The position numbers were made by a program, and so were the translations under genes. From the NCBI RefSeq assembly GCF_014203155.1, contig NZ_JACHIK010000004.1, positions 372,001 to 436,000 of the forward strand: DNA of 64,000 nucleotides, in the 5' to 3' direction. Shown here one piece after another: positions 46,747 through 55,041 of the stretch; the first letter of the stretch is position 1; each line of letters starts with the position of its first letter. The notes under the pieces are model-generated. The model was given only the letters and a program-made list of their open reading frames with translations, did no database searches and was not told the DNA's origin. The stretch is from Shinella fusca. GTDB lineage: Bacteria; Pseudomonadota; Alphaproteobacteria; Rhizobiales; Rhizobiaceae.

Positions 46747-47700
46747 TCACAGCCCATAGATCCGGAACGAGGTGCGGCCGGACAGCTCCCGCACGGCGCC
46801 AAAGCCTTCCAGCCGGTCGAACAGCCGGGTCGCCGCCCAGCGCGAGAGGCCGCTGCCCAGGGCCGAAGCCGGCACGGCATCGTCCTCGAGCAATTTCGCG
46901 ATGACCGCGTCGGCGCCCCGGGTGCGGACCTTCGGCGCGGCGACGACAAGCGCATCCGCCCGGCGGGCGATTTCCGATGCCGAACGCAACGCCGCGCCGG
47001 CTCCTTCGGTCAGGGCAAGGCAGACGGCCCGGGCAAAGGCCGGATCGCCCGGGCGCACGCGTCCCCTGCCCCCGAGCGTCTTGAAGGCCGGGCCGTAGCG
47101 CTCGGCCATCAGCAGCGGCACAGCAAAATCCCATTTCAGCATTACGGCGATCAGCCCATCGGCCAACACCCACGCCAGCGGCTCGGCATCCGGGCGCGCT
47201 GCGCAGATCGCCGACACCAGGTCCGCCGCGGCGAAGGGGGCCGGCCGCCCGGCCTGTAGCATCCTGTCGCCATGGTCGACGGCTTCGGCAAGCCGCTCAT
47301 CCCGGACGAGGCCCAGCAGATCGGCCAGTTCCATCATGCTTTTCGTCGAAAAGCCGGGTTTTCGCGCAGAAAACCTCTTGGTGGCCAAGAACACTTTTCC
47401 AGCCGGGCCAGGATCGTCACCGGCCGCCGTCAGCAGCACGGCATCACGCAACGCTGCCTCATCCTCGCTGCGGCCCATCAGCCGGATCGCGGCGGCGGCG
47501 CATTTCAGCGCCTGTCGCGCGCGCCAGCAACCGGCCCAAATGGGTGCGGCGCGGACAAGATCGTCCAGCGATTTCAAGGCGATGCCAGTAGCAAAGGCGG
47601 CATCGAGGTCTCCCGGCTCGCGGCCGCGCGACAGCGCCCAGCCGGGAATGTGCGGCAAAGGCGATGCGGGGACCGGAACGGAGATGGCGCGCGAATCCAT
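46747..47700 (-). CDS. DUF1403-family protein
   Basis: A 317-residue, helix-rich protein matching the DUF1403 family seen in rhizobia: [60 protein letters not shown], ending in [20 protein letters not shown]. No catalytic motif is apparent. The stop lies two bases before scpB, so the genes are almost certainly coexpressed. Given that ScpB normally needs a kleisin partner, DUF1403 could be a partner or adaptor; this is inference. Confidence 0.85.
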   Translation of the reverse strand: MDSRAISVPVPASPLPHIPGWALSRGREPGDLDAAFATGIALKSLDDLVRAAPIWAGCWRARQALKCAAAAIRLMGRSEDEAALRDAVLLTAAGDDPGPAGKVFLATKRFSARKPGFSTKSMMELADLLGLVRDERLAEAVDHGDRMLQAGRPAPFAAADLVSAICAARPDAEPLAWVLADGLIAVMLKWDFAVPLLMAERYGPAFKTLGGRGRVRPGDPAFARAVCLALTEGAGAALRSASEIARRADALVVAAPKVRTRGADAVIAKLLEDDAVPASALGSGLSRWAATRLFDRLEGFGAVRELSGRTSFRIYGL

Positions 47701-47774
47701 GCCGGGAAGACTACAGCAATCGTGCGGTTAGGGCTACGGAGAACCCATAAAACCGCACGGCTTGTCGAACCATT

Positions 47775-47809
47775 ATAACGAACGATAATCTTGCATTATC
47801 GTTCATTAT
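47775..47809. repeat. 35-bp inverted repeat at the recombinase start (possible recombination core site or operator)
   Basis: GAACGATAAT-CTTGC-ATTATCGTTC is a perfect 10-bp-arm inverted repeat with a 5-bp asymmetric centre (47780-47804). It extends outwards to 14 of 15 matching arm positions (47775-47789 and 47795-47809). It lies between DUF1403 and the tyrosine recombinase and touches the recombinase's first possible ATG (47808). Confidence 0.75.
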
Positions 47810-48974
47810 GCCGTCCTATGAGGAAATGACCTCTCCCATCGAGCAGAACAGCGAAAAGCCCGCTCCGGAACACGCTACGCCGGCGGATAATACAGCGCTT
47901 GCGGTTAATGTTTCGCTTGCGCCGGTGTCGGCCGCCCTCCCCTCCCCTTCCCCGGAAGGCCGTTCCGGCGCGACCGCGCATCTGCAGGATCTCACCGATC
48001 GCGCCCGCGCCTATGTCGAGGCCGCCGCCTCCGCCAATACCCGGCGCGCCTATGCCTCCGACTGGAAGCATTTTGCCGCCTGGTGCCGGCGGCAGAACCT
48101 TCCGCTTCTTCCTGCCGACCCGCAGGTCGTCGGCCTCTACATCACCGCCTGCGCCGCCGGCAGCGCCGCAAGCACGTCTGCAGGCGCCGGCAGGCCGATG
48201 AGCGTTTCGACCATCGAACGGCGGCTGTCGTCGCTTTGCTGGAACTATGCCCAGCGCGGCGGAGAAAAGCTCGACCGCAGGGACCGCGCCATCGCCACCG
48301 TCCTTGCCGGCATCCGCAACAGGCATGCCGCCCCGCCGCGGCAGAAGGAGGCGATCCTGCCGGAAGACCTGATCGCCATGCTGGAGACGCTCGACCGGGC
48401 AAGCCTGCGTGGCCTGCGCGACCGGGCCATGCTGCTGATCGGCTTTGCCGGTGGCCTGCGCCGCTCGGAAATCACCGGCCTCGACCTCGGGCGTGACCAG
48501 AGCGAGGATGGACGCGGCTGGGTCGAAATCTTCGATCGGGGCCTGCTCCTGACACTGCGCGGCAAGACCGGCTGGCGCGAGGTGGAGATCGGCCGCGGCT
48601 CCTGCGACGCCACCTGCCCCGTCGTCGCGCTCGAAACCTGGATCCGCTTTGCCAGGATCGCCAGAGGACCGCTCTTCCGCCGCGTGACCGGCAAAGGCAA
48701 GGACGTCGGCCCCGACCGGCTCAACGACCAGGAGGTGGCCCGCCTCGTCAGGAAGACGGCGCTGGCCGCCGGCGTGCGCGGCGATCTTCCCGAGGCCGAG
48801 CGCGGGCAGAAATTCGCCGGCCATTCGCTGCGCGCCGGCCTTGCCTCCTCGGCCGAAGTCGACGAACGCCACGTCCAGAAGCAGCTCGGCCACGCGTCCG
48901 CCGAAATGACCCGCCGCTACCAGCGCCGGCGCGACAGGTTCCGCATCAACCTTACCAAGGCTGCCGGACTGTAG
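47808..48974 (+). CDS. Tyrosine recombinase/integrase linked to repABC
   Basis: A 388-residue tyrosine recombinase. The N-terminal SAM-like core-binding domain is at ~60-165 (YVEAAASANTRRAYASDWKH). The catalytic domain has Arg in GGLRRSEIT, His-x-x-Arg in GHSLRAGLAS, His in LGHASAEMT and the nucleophile Tyr in TRRYQRRRD. Start could be 47808 or 47826; the latter follows GAGGAA closely and lies outside the inverted repeat. It is convergent with repC and divergent from DUF1403/scpB. A role in resolving replicon multimers is plausible, but an integrase role cannot be excluded. Confidence 0.9.
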   Translation: MPSYEEMTSPIEQNSEKPAPEHATPADNTALAVNVSLAPVSAALPSPSPEGRSGATAHLQDLTDRARAYVEAAASANTRRAYASDWKHFAAWCRRQNLPLLPADPQVVGLYITACAAGSAASTSAGAGRPMSVSTIERRLSSLCWNYAQRGGEKLDRRDRAIATVLAGIRNRHAAPPRQKEAILPEDLIAMLETLDRASLRGLRDRAMLLIGFAGGLRRSEITGLDLGRDQSEDGRGWVEIFDRGLLLTLRGKTGWREVEIGRGSCDATCPVVALETWIRFARIARGPLFRRVTGKGKDVGPDRLNDQEVARLVRKTALAAGVRGDLPEAERGQKFAGHSLRAGLASSAEVDERHVQKQLGHASAEMTRRYQRRRDRFRINLTKAAGL

Positions 48975-49008
48975 AGTTTCGCAAACGGCCGATGAAACCC
49001 ACATGGCG

Positions 49009-50229
49009 CTATCCGGCATTCCCGACGCTATCCCTATTGCCGTTCGCCCGCAGCAGGGCCATGAGCATCGGGCCGAGGGAGAATTCGCCGCGCGCGGCCT
49101 TTCGCGTCAGATCGCGCAGATAGCCGCCCGGTGAGCTGATGTGCCCTGCCCTTTCGAGGATGCAGGCGATGGCGACCGCGGCATTTTCAGGCCCCATGAC
49201 CTCGCAGGCTTCCTGATAAGCCGAGGGACTGACCCCCAGCATCGAGCGGACCACCACCGCGGCCGTCATCAGGTCCCGCCAGTGCGAAATGGCACCGTCC
49301 GGGCCATACATCGCGATATCCGGGCATGCCCGCAGCACCATGCCCAAGGGGAACGCCTTCAGCGGCTCATGCCGGCGTTCGTTCTGGATCGCCGGCTTCG
49401 CGCCCTGCTCGTCTTCTGAGCGAGGTTCAAGTTCATTGCTGGATTCGGGATTTGAATTCTGTTTGTGCTGACGCCATTCGGCATCATTGGCGTCGGTTTT
49501 TTGAGAAAGAAGCAAATCTTCCAGCATGTTGGAGATTTCCTCCTGCAACAGGGAAAGCTCGTCGAGGCAGTCTGCGAGATCGGACAGCGTCTTTGCTGCG
49601 CGAAGGCGGGCGACGGCCGCAAGATACTGGTCCTCCACGAACGCCCAGTCGCCCCCGGCGCCCTCTTCCATGGCGGCGGAGATGAGCTTGCGGATGTTGC
49701 GGCGGGTAATGGTGATCCGCTCCCGGACGATCTTCAGCCGGCGGCGCTCCTCGGCGACCTCCTGTGCCATCTGCGCCAGCTCCTCGGCGCGGGCAAGCAA
49801 CGGCGCGAGATTGAAGCCGTAGGCCGTCTCGATCGCCCCGTCCCTGCTCTTGCGGGCGTAGCGCTTGCCGTTCGGGCTGTCCTGGCGATGGATGAGGCCC
49901 GCCTGGACGAGGAGCGCCAGGTTCTCACGGAGCGTCGTGCCGGCAATGCCGTTCGCCCGGGCCGAGAGCTGCGCGTTGGATGGAAAGACGACGAGGTTGT
50001 CGCCCTCCTTCAATTCCACCTCGGGGTGGAAGGAGAGAAGCGCGTTGAGAACGGCAAGCGCACGGTCCCGCACGCCAAGCAGCGTGCGCGCGTCGCAGGC
50101 GTCCCGATAGATCTTCCACTTGTCCGCGGATTTCCCGCTCCTGATATTGGCCGTCTCGAACTGGCCTTTCACCAGCGCAAGCGTCATCGGCCGCCGCCCG
50201 AAGGGCGTCGTCACATGTCCACTCTGCAT
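49009..50229 (-). CDS. repC: Plasmid replication initiator RepC
   Basis: A 406-residue RepC. It starts MQSGHVTTPFGRRPMTLALV, has the N-terminal winged-helix region (KWKIYRDACDARTLLGVRDR, LVVFPSNAQLSARANGI, TTLRENLALLVQAGLIHRQD) and the C-terminal PSAYQEACEVMGPENAAVAI and SPGGYLRDLTRKAARGEFSL. RepC initiates replication at an origin inside its own gene in this family. It is the last gene of the repABC operon, preceded by the counter-transcript region. Confidence 0.97.
   Translation of the reverse strand: MQSGHVTTPFGRRPMTLALVKGQFETANIRSGKSADKWKIYRDACDARTLLGVRDRALAVLNALLSFHPEVELKEGDNLVVFPSNAQLSARANGIAGTTLRENLALLVQAGLIHRQDSPNGKRYARKSRDGAIETAYGFNLAPLLARAEELAQMAQEVAEERRRLKIVRERITITRRNIRKLISAAMEEGAGGDWAFVEDQYLAAVARLRAAKTLSDLADCLDELSLLQEEISNMLEDLLLSQKTDANDAEWRQHKQNSNPESSNELEPRSEDEQGAKPAIQNERRHEPLKAFPLGMVLRACPDIAMYGPDGAISHWRDLMTAAVVVRSMLGVSPSAYQEACEVMGPENAAVAIACILERAGHISSPGGYLRDLTRKAARGEFSLGPMLMALLRANGNRDSVGNAG
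49415..49530. other. Putative replication origin inside repC
   Basis: This segment of repC (encoding the hydrophilic linker with SSNELEPRSEDEQG) is distinctly AT-richer than the rest of the gene. In characterised repABC plasmids oriV lies in an AT-rich stretch within repC. The placement is by analogy. Confidence 0.5.
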
Positions 50230-50289
50230 CTTTCTTCACCTTCCAGAAGGCAAAAGAAATCCGCTCACCAAATTCGGTGCCAAAGACTC

Positions 50290-50380
50290 TTGACTGTGAT
50301 TCGTGGAAATGCGATTCTCGGAGTGCTTAGATCTGAGAGAGGCTTCCACGTGGGCAACCGCTTGGGGGCCTTTTTCTTTT
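50290..50380 (+). ncRNA. Predicted antisense counter-transcript (incA-type ctRNA) between repC and repB
   Basis: A plus-strand promoter is visible: TTGACT (50290-50295), a 17-bp spacer and GATTCT (50313-50318). Transcription would begin near 50325. AGGCTTCCA (50340-50348) pairs with TGGGGGCCT (50363-50371), including two G-U pairs, and is followed by TTTTTCTTTT, a Rho-independent terminator. The result is an RNA of about 50 nt antisense to the repB-repC leader, the position and size of the known repABC copy-number RNA. Confidence 0.8.
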
Positions 50381-50385
50381 GCTGT

Positions 50386-51360
50386 TCAGTCTCCCCTGTT
50401 TTCTTCGTCCAGGAACTGCGCATAGAGCGCATCCAGATTGCGTGACAGAAAATCGCCGAAACGCACGGCGTTCTTCGCCTTCATCGAAAGCGAGAAAACC
50501 TTCCCGCTGTTCTTGATCTCCGCGACGACCGCGCGGTCCTGCGGCTCCCATTTCGCCTTGCCCGCCGCCGGCTCCGTCTTCTTCACGGTGCGCGCGGAGG
50601 TATTGAGCGCGCCGTACAGCGACAGGAAGCGCTCGTCCGAAGGCAGGTCGCGGAAGCCGGGCGCACCGGCGAGCTCGCGCGCCTTGCCGAGGCTGGAGGC
50701 CTTGCCGACCAGCAGCGACAGCTCCACCCAGCGCTCGCGCCCGATGCCGGGCGTCTCGCCGATGGCGTGGATAACGTCGGCGGGGATGCGCTCGGTCACC
50801 GACATCATCTTCGAGACGGCGGCCGCATTGGCGGCAAGCGCCGCCGAGATCACCTCGCGGTCGTAGCCAAGATCATCGAGCCGGCGCGCAAAGAGGGCCC
50901 GCTCGATGAACGTCAGGTTGGCGCGGGCGGAATTCTCCTGCCCCTGGGCGATGACGTGGGTCCGATCGTCGATCGTCTTGACGACGGCCTTCACCTTGCG
51001 GCCGAGCTCGCGCGCGGCGCGAAGGCGGCGGTGGCCGAAGACCACCTGGTAGCGCCCGGCAAGGCTCGCATGGGGACGCACGAGAATGGGGGTATCCTGG
51101 CCGCGGCTGCGGATCGCCTCGACGAGCTCGCGGAAATCGTCGTTGTCCTGCGCCAGGCGGTCCTGCACGAAGGAATCGTCGATGAGATCGGGATCGAACT
51201 CGACGACCGCCTCCCCCTCCAGGAAGCGGTCGGCCTGCCGGGCGAGCTCGTCCAGCGAGCGGACGAGCGACTTGCCCGCCCCGCGCATCGGATAGGACGA
51301 TGGGCTCGCCGTGTCGTCCGTCAGAGTGGCCAAGCCCTCGAGAAGATTCTTCCGCGCCAT
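50386..51360 (-). CDS. repB: Plasmid partitioning protein RepB (ParB family)
   Basis: A 324-residue ParB-like centromere-binding protein: SLVRSLDELARQADRFLEGE, ELVEAIRSRGQDTPILVRP, the CTP-binding box GRYQVVFGHRRLRAARELG, TFIERALFARRLDDLGYD, and an HTH region NAAAVSKMMSVTERI. It lies 71 bp downstream of repA with a palindrome-rich spacer, and 156 bp upstream of repC. With RepA it segregates the replicon and represses the operon. Confidence 0.97.
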   Translation of the reverse strand: MARKNLLEGLATLTDDTASPSSYPMRGAGKSLVRSLDELARQADRFLEGEAVVEFDPDLIDDSFVQDRLAQDNDDFRELVEAIRSRGQDTPILVRPHASLAGRYQVVFGHRRLRAARELGRKVKAVVKTIDDRTHVIAQGQENSARANLTFIERALFARRLDDLGYDREVISAALAANAAAVSKMMSVTERIPADVIHAIGETPGIGRERWVELSLLVGKASSLGKARELAGAPGFRDLPSDERFLSLYGALNTSARTVKKTEPAAGKAKWEPQDRAVVAEIKNSGKVFSLSMKAKNAVRFGDFLSRNLDALYAQFLDEENRGD

Positions 51361-51374
51361 TCCTTCATTCTCCG

Positions 51375-51431
51375 ATAGGCTTCAGCCTATTGTTTTTCCT
51401 TCATTAAACGTCGTTTTTGTCAGCCGACAAA
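51375..51431. promoter_or_regulatory. Candidate parS-like palindromes in the repA-repB spacer
   Basis: ATAGGCT-TC-AGCCTAT (51375-51390), AAACG-T-CGTTT (51406-51416) and TTTGTC-AGCC-GACAAA (51416-51431) are three perfect inverted repeats packed in the 71-bp repA-repB gap, a known location for repABC centromeres. None fits the GTTNNCNGCNGNNAAC consensus I know for some repABC parS sites. Confidence 0.55.
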
Positions 51432-52640
51432 TCAACGTCCCCATGCCCGGTGGATGAGATCGGCGATCTCGCCGTTCACCGCGTCCAGCGATTCCAGCGC
51501 CCGGTCGTAGGTCGCGCGGTTCATCGATGCGCGCTCGACCTCGTACAAGGTTTGCTTGGTGATGCCGGCATCCGAAACGGCCGTCGACTTCACCATCTGG
51601 TTCTTCAGCATGAATTCGTGGAACATGGTCGACATGAAGCCGACCATCTGCGCCTGCGGCACGTCCGTCGGCTCGTAGCGCGTGATGAGGTAGCGATACC
51701 AGGAAAGATTGACCTCCGCGCCCGCCGAACGGATCGGCTTGAGGATGCCGCCGAGCATGAGCAGGAACTGGCCCATCGACATGACGTCCAGCATCTGCGG
51801 ATGGATCGTGATGAGCACGCTCGTTGCGGCCGTCAGCGCGGTCAGCGTCAGGTAGCCGAGCTGCGGCGGGCAGTCGATCACCACCACGTCGTAGCGGTCG
51901 TCCACATCGGCCAGCGCCCGCGAGATGCGGGTGAAGAAGGTGCGCCCCTCGTTGGACGACTTGTCGGCCATGGCGAGCGGGGTGTCGTATTCGTATTCCT
52001 GTAGGTCGAGATTGGCCGGAACGATATCCAGCCCCGGGAAATTCGTAGGCCGGATGATATCGGCCAGCGGCTTGCGCTCGCCGTCGTAGCGGATGGCATC
52101 GTAGATCGAGGCGACCTGATCCAGCTCCGGCTGGAAGCCGTGGAGGGACGAGAGGGACGCCTGCGGGTCGAGGTCGACCGCAAGCACGCGATGCCCCGTG
52201 AGGGCGAGATACTGCGCCAGATGCGCCGCTGTCGTCGTCTTGCCGGAGCCGCCCTTGAAATTGACGACGGCAACGACCTGCAGCTTCTCGCCGCTGCGCC
52301 GATGGGGCACATACATGCGGCTTTCCGAACGGCCATGCGCATCGAGGTACTGGCGCAGCTCCAGCATCTGCTCGGCGGTGTAGGACCGGCGGCCGGACGA
52401 GGAGGTCTGCGGGGAGGGGCCCTTGCCGTCGAGATGCAGCTTCTTCAGCGTGCTCTGCGACACCCCGACATAGGCGGCGACCTCCGCCAGCGAGAACGAC
52501 CGCAGGGTCTTCCTCGCATTGGGCGGGAACCGCTGCACGCTGAGCAGATGCAGCTTCTTCGAGATCAGATCGCCCTGTTCGAGGATCTGGTCTTCGAAGT
52601 TCATCGGAGCATGCAGCGAAGCGCTCGGATTAGCGTTCAT
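51432..52640 (-). CDS. repA: Plasmid partitioning ATPase RepA (ParA family)
   Basis: A 402-residue ParA-type ATPase with an N-terminal HTH (SLAEVAAYVGVSQSTLKKLH, ~50-70) used in autoregulation, the deviant Walker A KGGSGKTTTAAH (129-140), DLDPQASLSSLHG, and VVVIDCPPQLGYLTLTALTA (Walker B). It is the first gene of the repABC operon. The perfect palindrome CGTTCATGAACG at 52634-52645 spans its start codon. Confidence 0.97.
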   Translation of the reverse strand: MNANPSASLHAPMNFEDQILEQGDLISKKLHLLSVQRFPPNARKTLRSFSLAEVAAYVGVSQSTLKKLHLDGKGPSPQTSSSGRRSYTAEQMLELRQYLDAHGRSESRMYVPHRRSGEKLQVVAVVNFKGGSGKTTTAAHLAQYLALTGHRVLAVDLDPQASLSSLHGFQPELDQVASIYDAIRYDGERKPLADIIRPTNFPGLDIVPANLDLQEYEYDTPLAMADKSSNEGRTFFTRISRALADVDDRYDVVVIDCPPQLGYLTLTALTAATSVLITIHPQMLDVMSMGQFLLMLGGILKPIRSAGAEVNLSWYRYLITRYEPTDVPQAQMVGFMSTMFHEFMLKNQMVKSTAVSDAGITKQTLYEVERASMNRATYDRALESLDAVNGEIADLIHRAWGR

Positions 52641-53042
52641 GAACGGTCATTCTCTCAGATAACGATTTTCGGCCGTAAAGAGCCCAATAAGCGTGATTAT
52701 GAGCGATTCTCTAGGGGGGGCAAGTGGTTTAGGTGGAGGCATCCACCGCTCTTTGCCACGCCTTGCTCCCGGCGGACGCTAATGCCTTGCCGATACTCTC
52801 CTTTCCGCAGCAGGAGAGGGATGCAGCGGAAGGGTGCAAAGGGGGCACCTTCAGTCTTTCCGGCGGCACGAACGGGTAGAAAGCAGGGACTTTCGTGCGA
52901 ATCGGTGCGGCCCGCCACCGGATGATCTTCCTGCCGGAGACGAAAGCAAGGCCGGGCGCCGGAAATCGGGGGAGGGGCTTGCACTACACGGCAAGCTCGT
53001 GTGCGATGGGCGAAGAAACAGCACATCGACGGGCCGCATGCC
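52641..53042. promoter_or_regulatory. repA upstream region
   Basis: About 400 bp without a convincing gene. The repABC promoter must lie here. Features seen are CGTTCATGAACG (52634-52645), an ATAACGA element at 52657-52663 resembling the recombinase inverted repeat, a direct repeat GCGTGATTATGAGCGATT-like motif near 52693, and CTCTCCT/AGGAGAG (52796-52818). A minor AT-rich stretch at 52655-52715 is the best promoter candidate. Confidence 0.5.
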
Positions 53043-53657
53043 ATGTCGCTTCAAAACCGCGTGACACCCTTCGGAGATATCCTTGCCATAGAGCAGCGAG
53101 GCCTCTTCACGGGCAATCGCGGCATCATCCATGATCCGGCGACGAAGACCCTTCTGGCCCGTCGCTGGACGAGCAAGGCCTGGATCGTCTGCGCCTGCGA
53201 ATACAAGGGGCAGCGGCGCACCGTGATGGGCGTGCGGAGCTGGACGGAGCTGTTCTTCCTCGACGAAGCTGTCGCGCTTGCCGCGGGCCACCGCCCCTGC
53301 TTCTTCTGCCGCAGGCAGGAGGCGGAACGGTTCCGTGCCTGCTGGGCGGCGGAAAGCGGCAAGGCTCCGCCGCGAGCGAGCGAGATGGACACAGTCCTCC
53401 ACCGGGAGCGCCTTGAGGGCGGCCGCAAGCGCCTGCACCCCATCCCAGCCCCGCTTGCGGCGCTTCCGGATGGCACGGTGGTCAGTGTCGGCGCGGAAGC
53501 CTTCACGCTCCGGGCCGGCCTCGCCCATCGCTGGACACGAGAAGGATACGCGCCGGCACAGCGCCTTCAGCAAGCCGACCGGCTGGTCACGCCGCCGTCG
53601 ACGCTGCGCGCGCTCCGGGTGGGGTATCGGCCCGTCCTGCATCCGTCCATCGCGTGA
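53043..53657 (+). CDS. Conserved-looking hypothetical protein with CxxC site
   Basis: A 204-residue protein beginning MSLQNRVTPFGDILAIEQRG. Notable are FTGNRGIIHDPATKTLLARR, IVCACEYKGQRRTVMG and AGHRPCFFCRRQEAERFR, a Cys-x-x-Cys pair that may bind metal. I recognise the overall pattern as a rhizobial protein of unknown function. The ATG at 53043 is chosen over 53001, which lies in unlike sequence. It is convergent with the DUF2325 gene. Confidence 0.75.
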   Translation: MSLQNRVTPFGDILAIEQRGLFTGNRGIIHDPATKTLLARRWTSKAWIVCACEYKGQRRTVMGVRSWTELFFLDEAVALAAGHRPCFFCRRQEAERFRACWAAESGKAPPRASEMDTVLHRERLEGGRKRLHPIPAPLAALPDGTVVSVGAEAFTLRAGLAHRWTREGYAPAQRLQQADRLVTPPSTLRALRVGYRPVLHPSIA

Positions 53658-53672
53658 TCGCCTGGAAAGCGC

Positions 53673-54911
53673 CTATGGCTGGCTGTAGGCGCCGCCGGCG
53701 CCGCTGATCGCGGCGAGGAAGCTCGCAAGGCCCGCCGAGCGGAGCGGCAGATAGGGCTTTGCCTGCTGGCGGCAAAGCCGCTTCACCAGGCCCACCGCCG
53801 TATGGCTGATATGGTCGACGGGGAAAAGGACCGTCGCCGCCTGCCCCACGAGCGCGGGCAGCATCGTCGTGCTGTCCTCCATGCCGCCGTCATGCAGCAG
53901 GAGCTCGACATTGCGGCTTTCGGCATAGGCGCGCAGGTGATCGAAGAGATTGCGCCGCCCGCCGACATAGAGAACCGGGCCGGCCGGGGAGGGCGGCGCC
54001 ACGCCCCTGCCCGCCTGGAGCTGCGCGGCGACCGCCGCCTCCAGCGCCTCGTTCTCCCGCAGGATCGAATGGGACAGATCCTGCAACTGCTCGAGTTCGC
54101 GCTGCAAGGCGTGGCCGCGTTCCTCCGCCTCGGCAAGGCGATGGGCGAGGGCGTCGGCACGGGCGGCTCCGGCATCCTCTTCAGCATAACGCCTGCGCTC
54201 CCCTGCCCGCGTCGAGCGGCCGGCGGCGATGGCGCTTGCCCGCGCACGCGTGATCCATTCCTCGAGCTCGCCAACGCGCTGCTGCAGCCCGGTGCGCTCC
54301 GCGGCTGCGGCCTTGAGGCGTGCCTGTTGCCGGCGGCTCCTGTCCTTCTCCGCCTCCAGTTCCCTTTCCAGCAGGGTCAACCGTGCGATGTCGAGGCGGC
54401 TGGCACTGCCGACGAGGTGCGAGAGCATGTGGACTTCGCCGAATATCTCGCGGACGAGGGCCGGCGGGCTCGCCGGATGGCTCATCAGCGCCCAGTAGGG
54501 GCCGGCAATGTCGCCGCGGTCGAAACTCTCCCGCCAGATCGCGCGAAGCGTCTCCTCGCCCGCCTGTCGCGGAAGGCGCCGGATGCTGTTCTCATGGCGC
54601 CTGTCGAGTGCCTTGTTGAGAAGCCGGGCGGCCTGGTCGCGCTGACCGGCGAGGCGCACGCCCCGGCCGTGCAAGGCGTGATCCGTCGCCGTGCGCGCGT
54701 CCTCCTGCCCGGCCCGGATCAGCAATTGGCGCAACTCGCCGGTGGTCAGGCAGGTGCCGATGATCGAGCAATGGAACGTCGATGGGATTTCCCAGGTGCG
54801 CAACCGCTGCGCACCGGATTTCGCCGCGCCGTCTTCCGGCAGGGCCGGGAAGGGCAGGGGCACGGCGAGGGCCGGAGAACGGGGCGGTACGAGGCGGGGC
54901 AGGGTCGGCAT
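53673..54911 (-). CDS. DUF2325 domain protein with long coiled coil
   Basis: A 412-residue protein. Residues ~180-310 are a strongly charged coiled coil (LLERELEAEKDRSRRQQARL, AEAEERGHALQRELEQLQDL). Residues ~325-405 match DUF2325: VLYVGGRRNLFDHLRAYAES, ELLLHDGGMEDSTTMLPALV, FPVDHISHTAVGLVKRLCRQ. A histidine and cysteines (IGTCL near residue 53, RLCRQ) could bind metal. DUF2325 proteins are often neighbours of denitrification or metal genes; function unknown. The ATG is six bases from a 38-bp palindrome. Confidence 0.87.
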   Translation of the reverse strand: MPTLPRLVPPRSPALAVPLPFPALPEDGAAKSGAQRLRTWEIPSTFHCSIIGTCLTTGELRQLLIRAGQEDARTATDHALHGRGVRLAGQRDQAARLLNKALDRRHENSIRRLPRQAGEETLRAIWRESFDRGDIAGPYWALMSHPASPPALVREIFGEVHMLSHLVGSASRLDIARLTLLERELEAEKDRSRRQQARLKAAAAERTGLQQRVGELEEWITRARASAIAAGRSTRAGERRRYAEEDAGAARADALAHRLAEAEERGHALQRELEQLQDLSHSILRENEALEAAVAAQLQAGRGVAPPSPAGPVLYVGGRRNLFDHLRAYAESRNVELLLHDGGMEDSTTMLPALVGQAATVLFPVDHISHTAVGLVKRLCRQQAKPYLPLRSAGLASFLAAISGAGGAYSQP

Positions 54912-54916
54912 GCTTA

Positions 54917-54954
54917 TCCCATTCGTTATATTTATTTGAATATAACGAATGGGA
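54917..54954. promoter_or_regulatory. 38-bp perfect palindrome upstream of the DUF2325 gene
   Basis: TCCCATTCGTTATATT, a 6-base centre (TATTTG), then AATATAACGAATGGGA form a perfect 16-bp-arm inverted repeat, in an AT-rich spot just before the start codon. It could be a strong operator or a hairpin in the leader. There is no T-tract directly after it on the minus strand. Confidence 0.8.
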
Positions 54955-55041
54955 AGACGACTTCACAAGAAAAATCGGCGCGCCGTGGACGCACCGCTTT
55001 TCCAATCCGGGGAAGGGGAGGGGATCGGATTTGCCGCAGCC

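Noticed and set aside
47808-48974. Integrase marking a genomic island end with an att site at a tRNA
   Set aside because: No tRNA gene is visible nearby and the gene lies within the repABC maintenance block.
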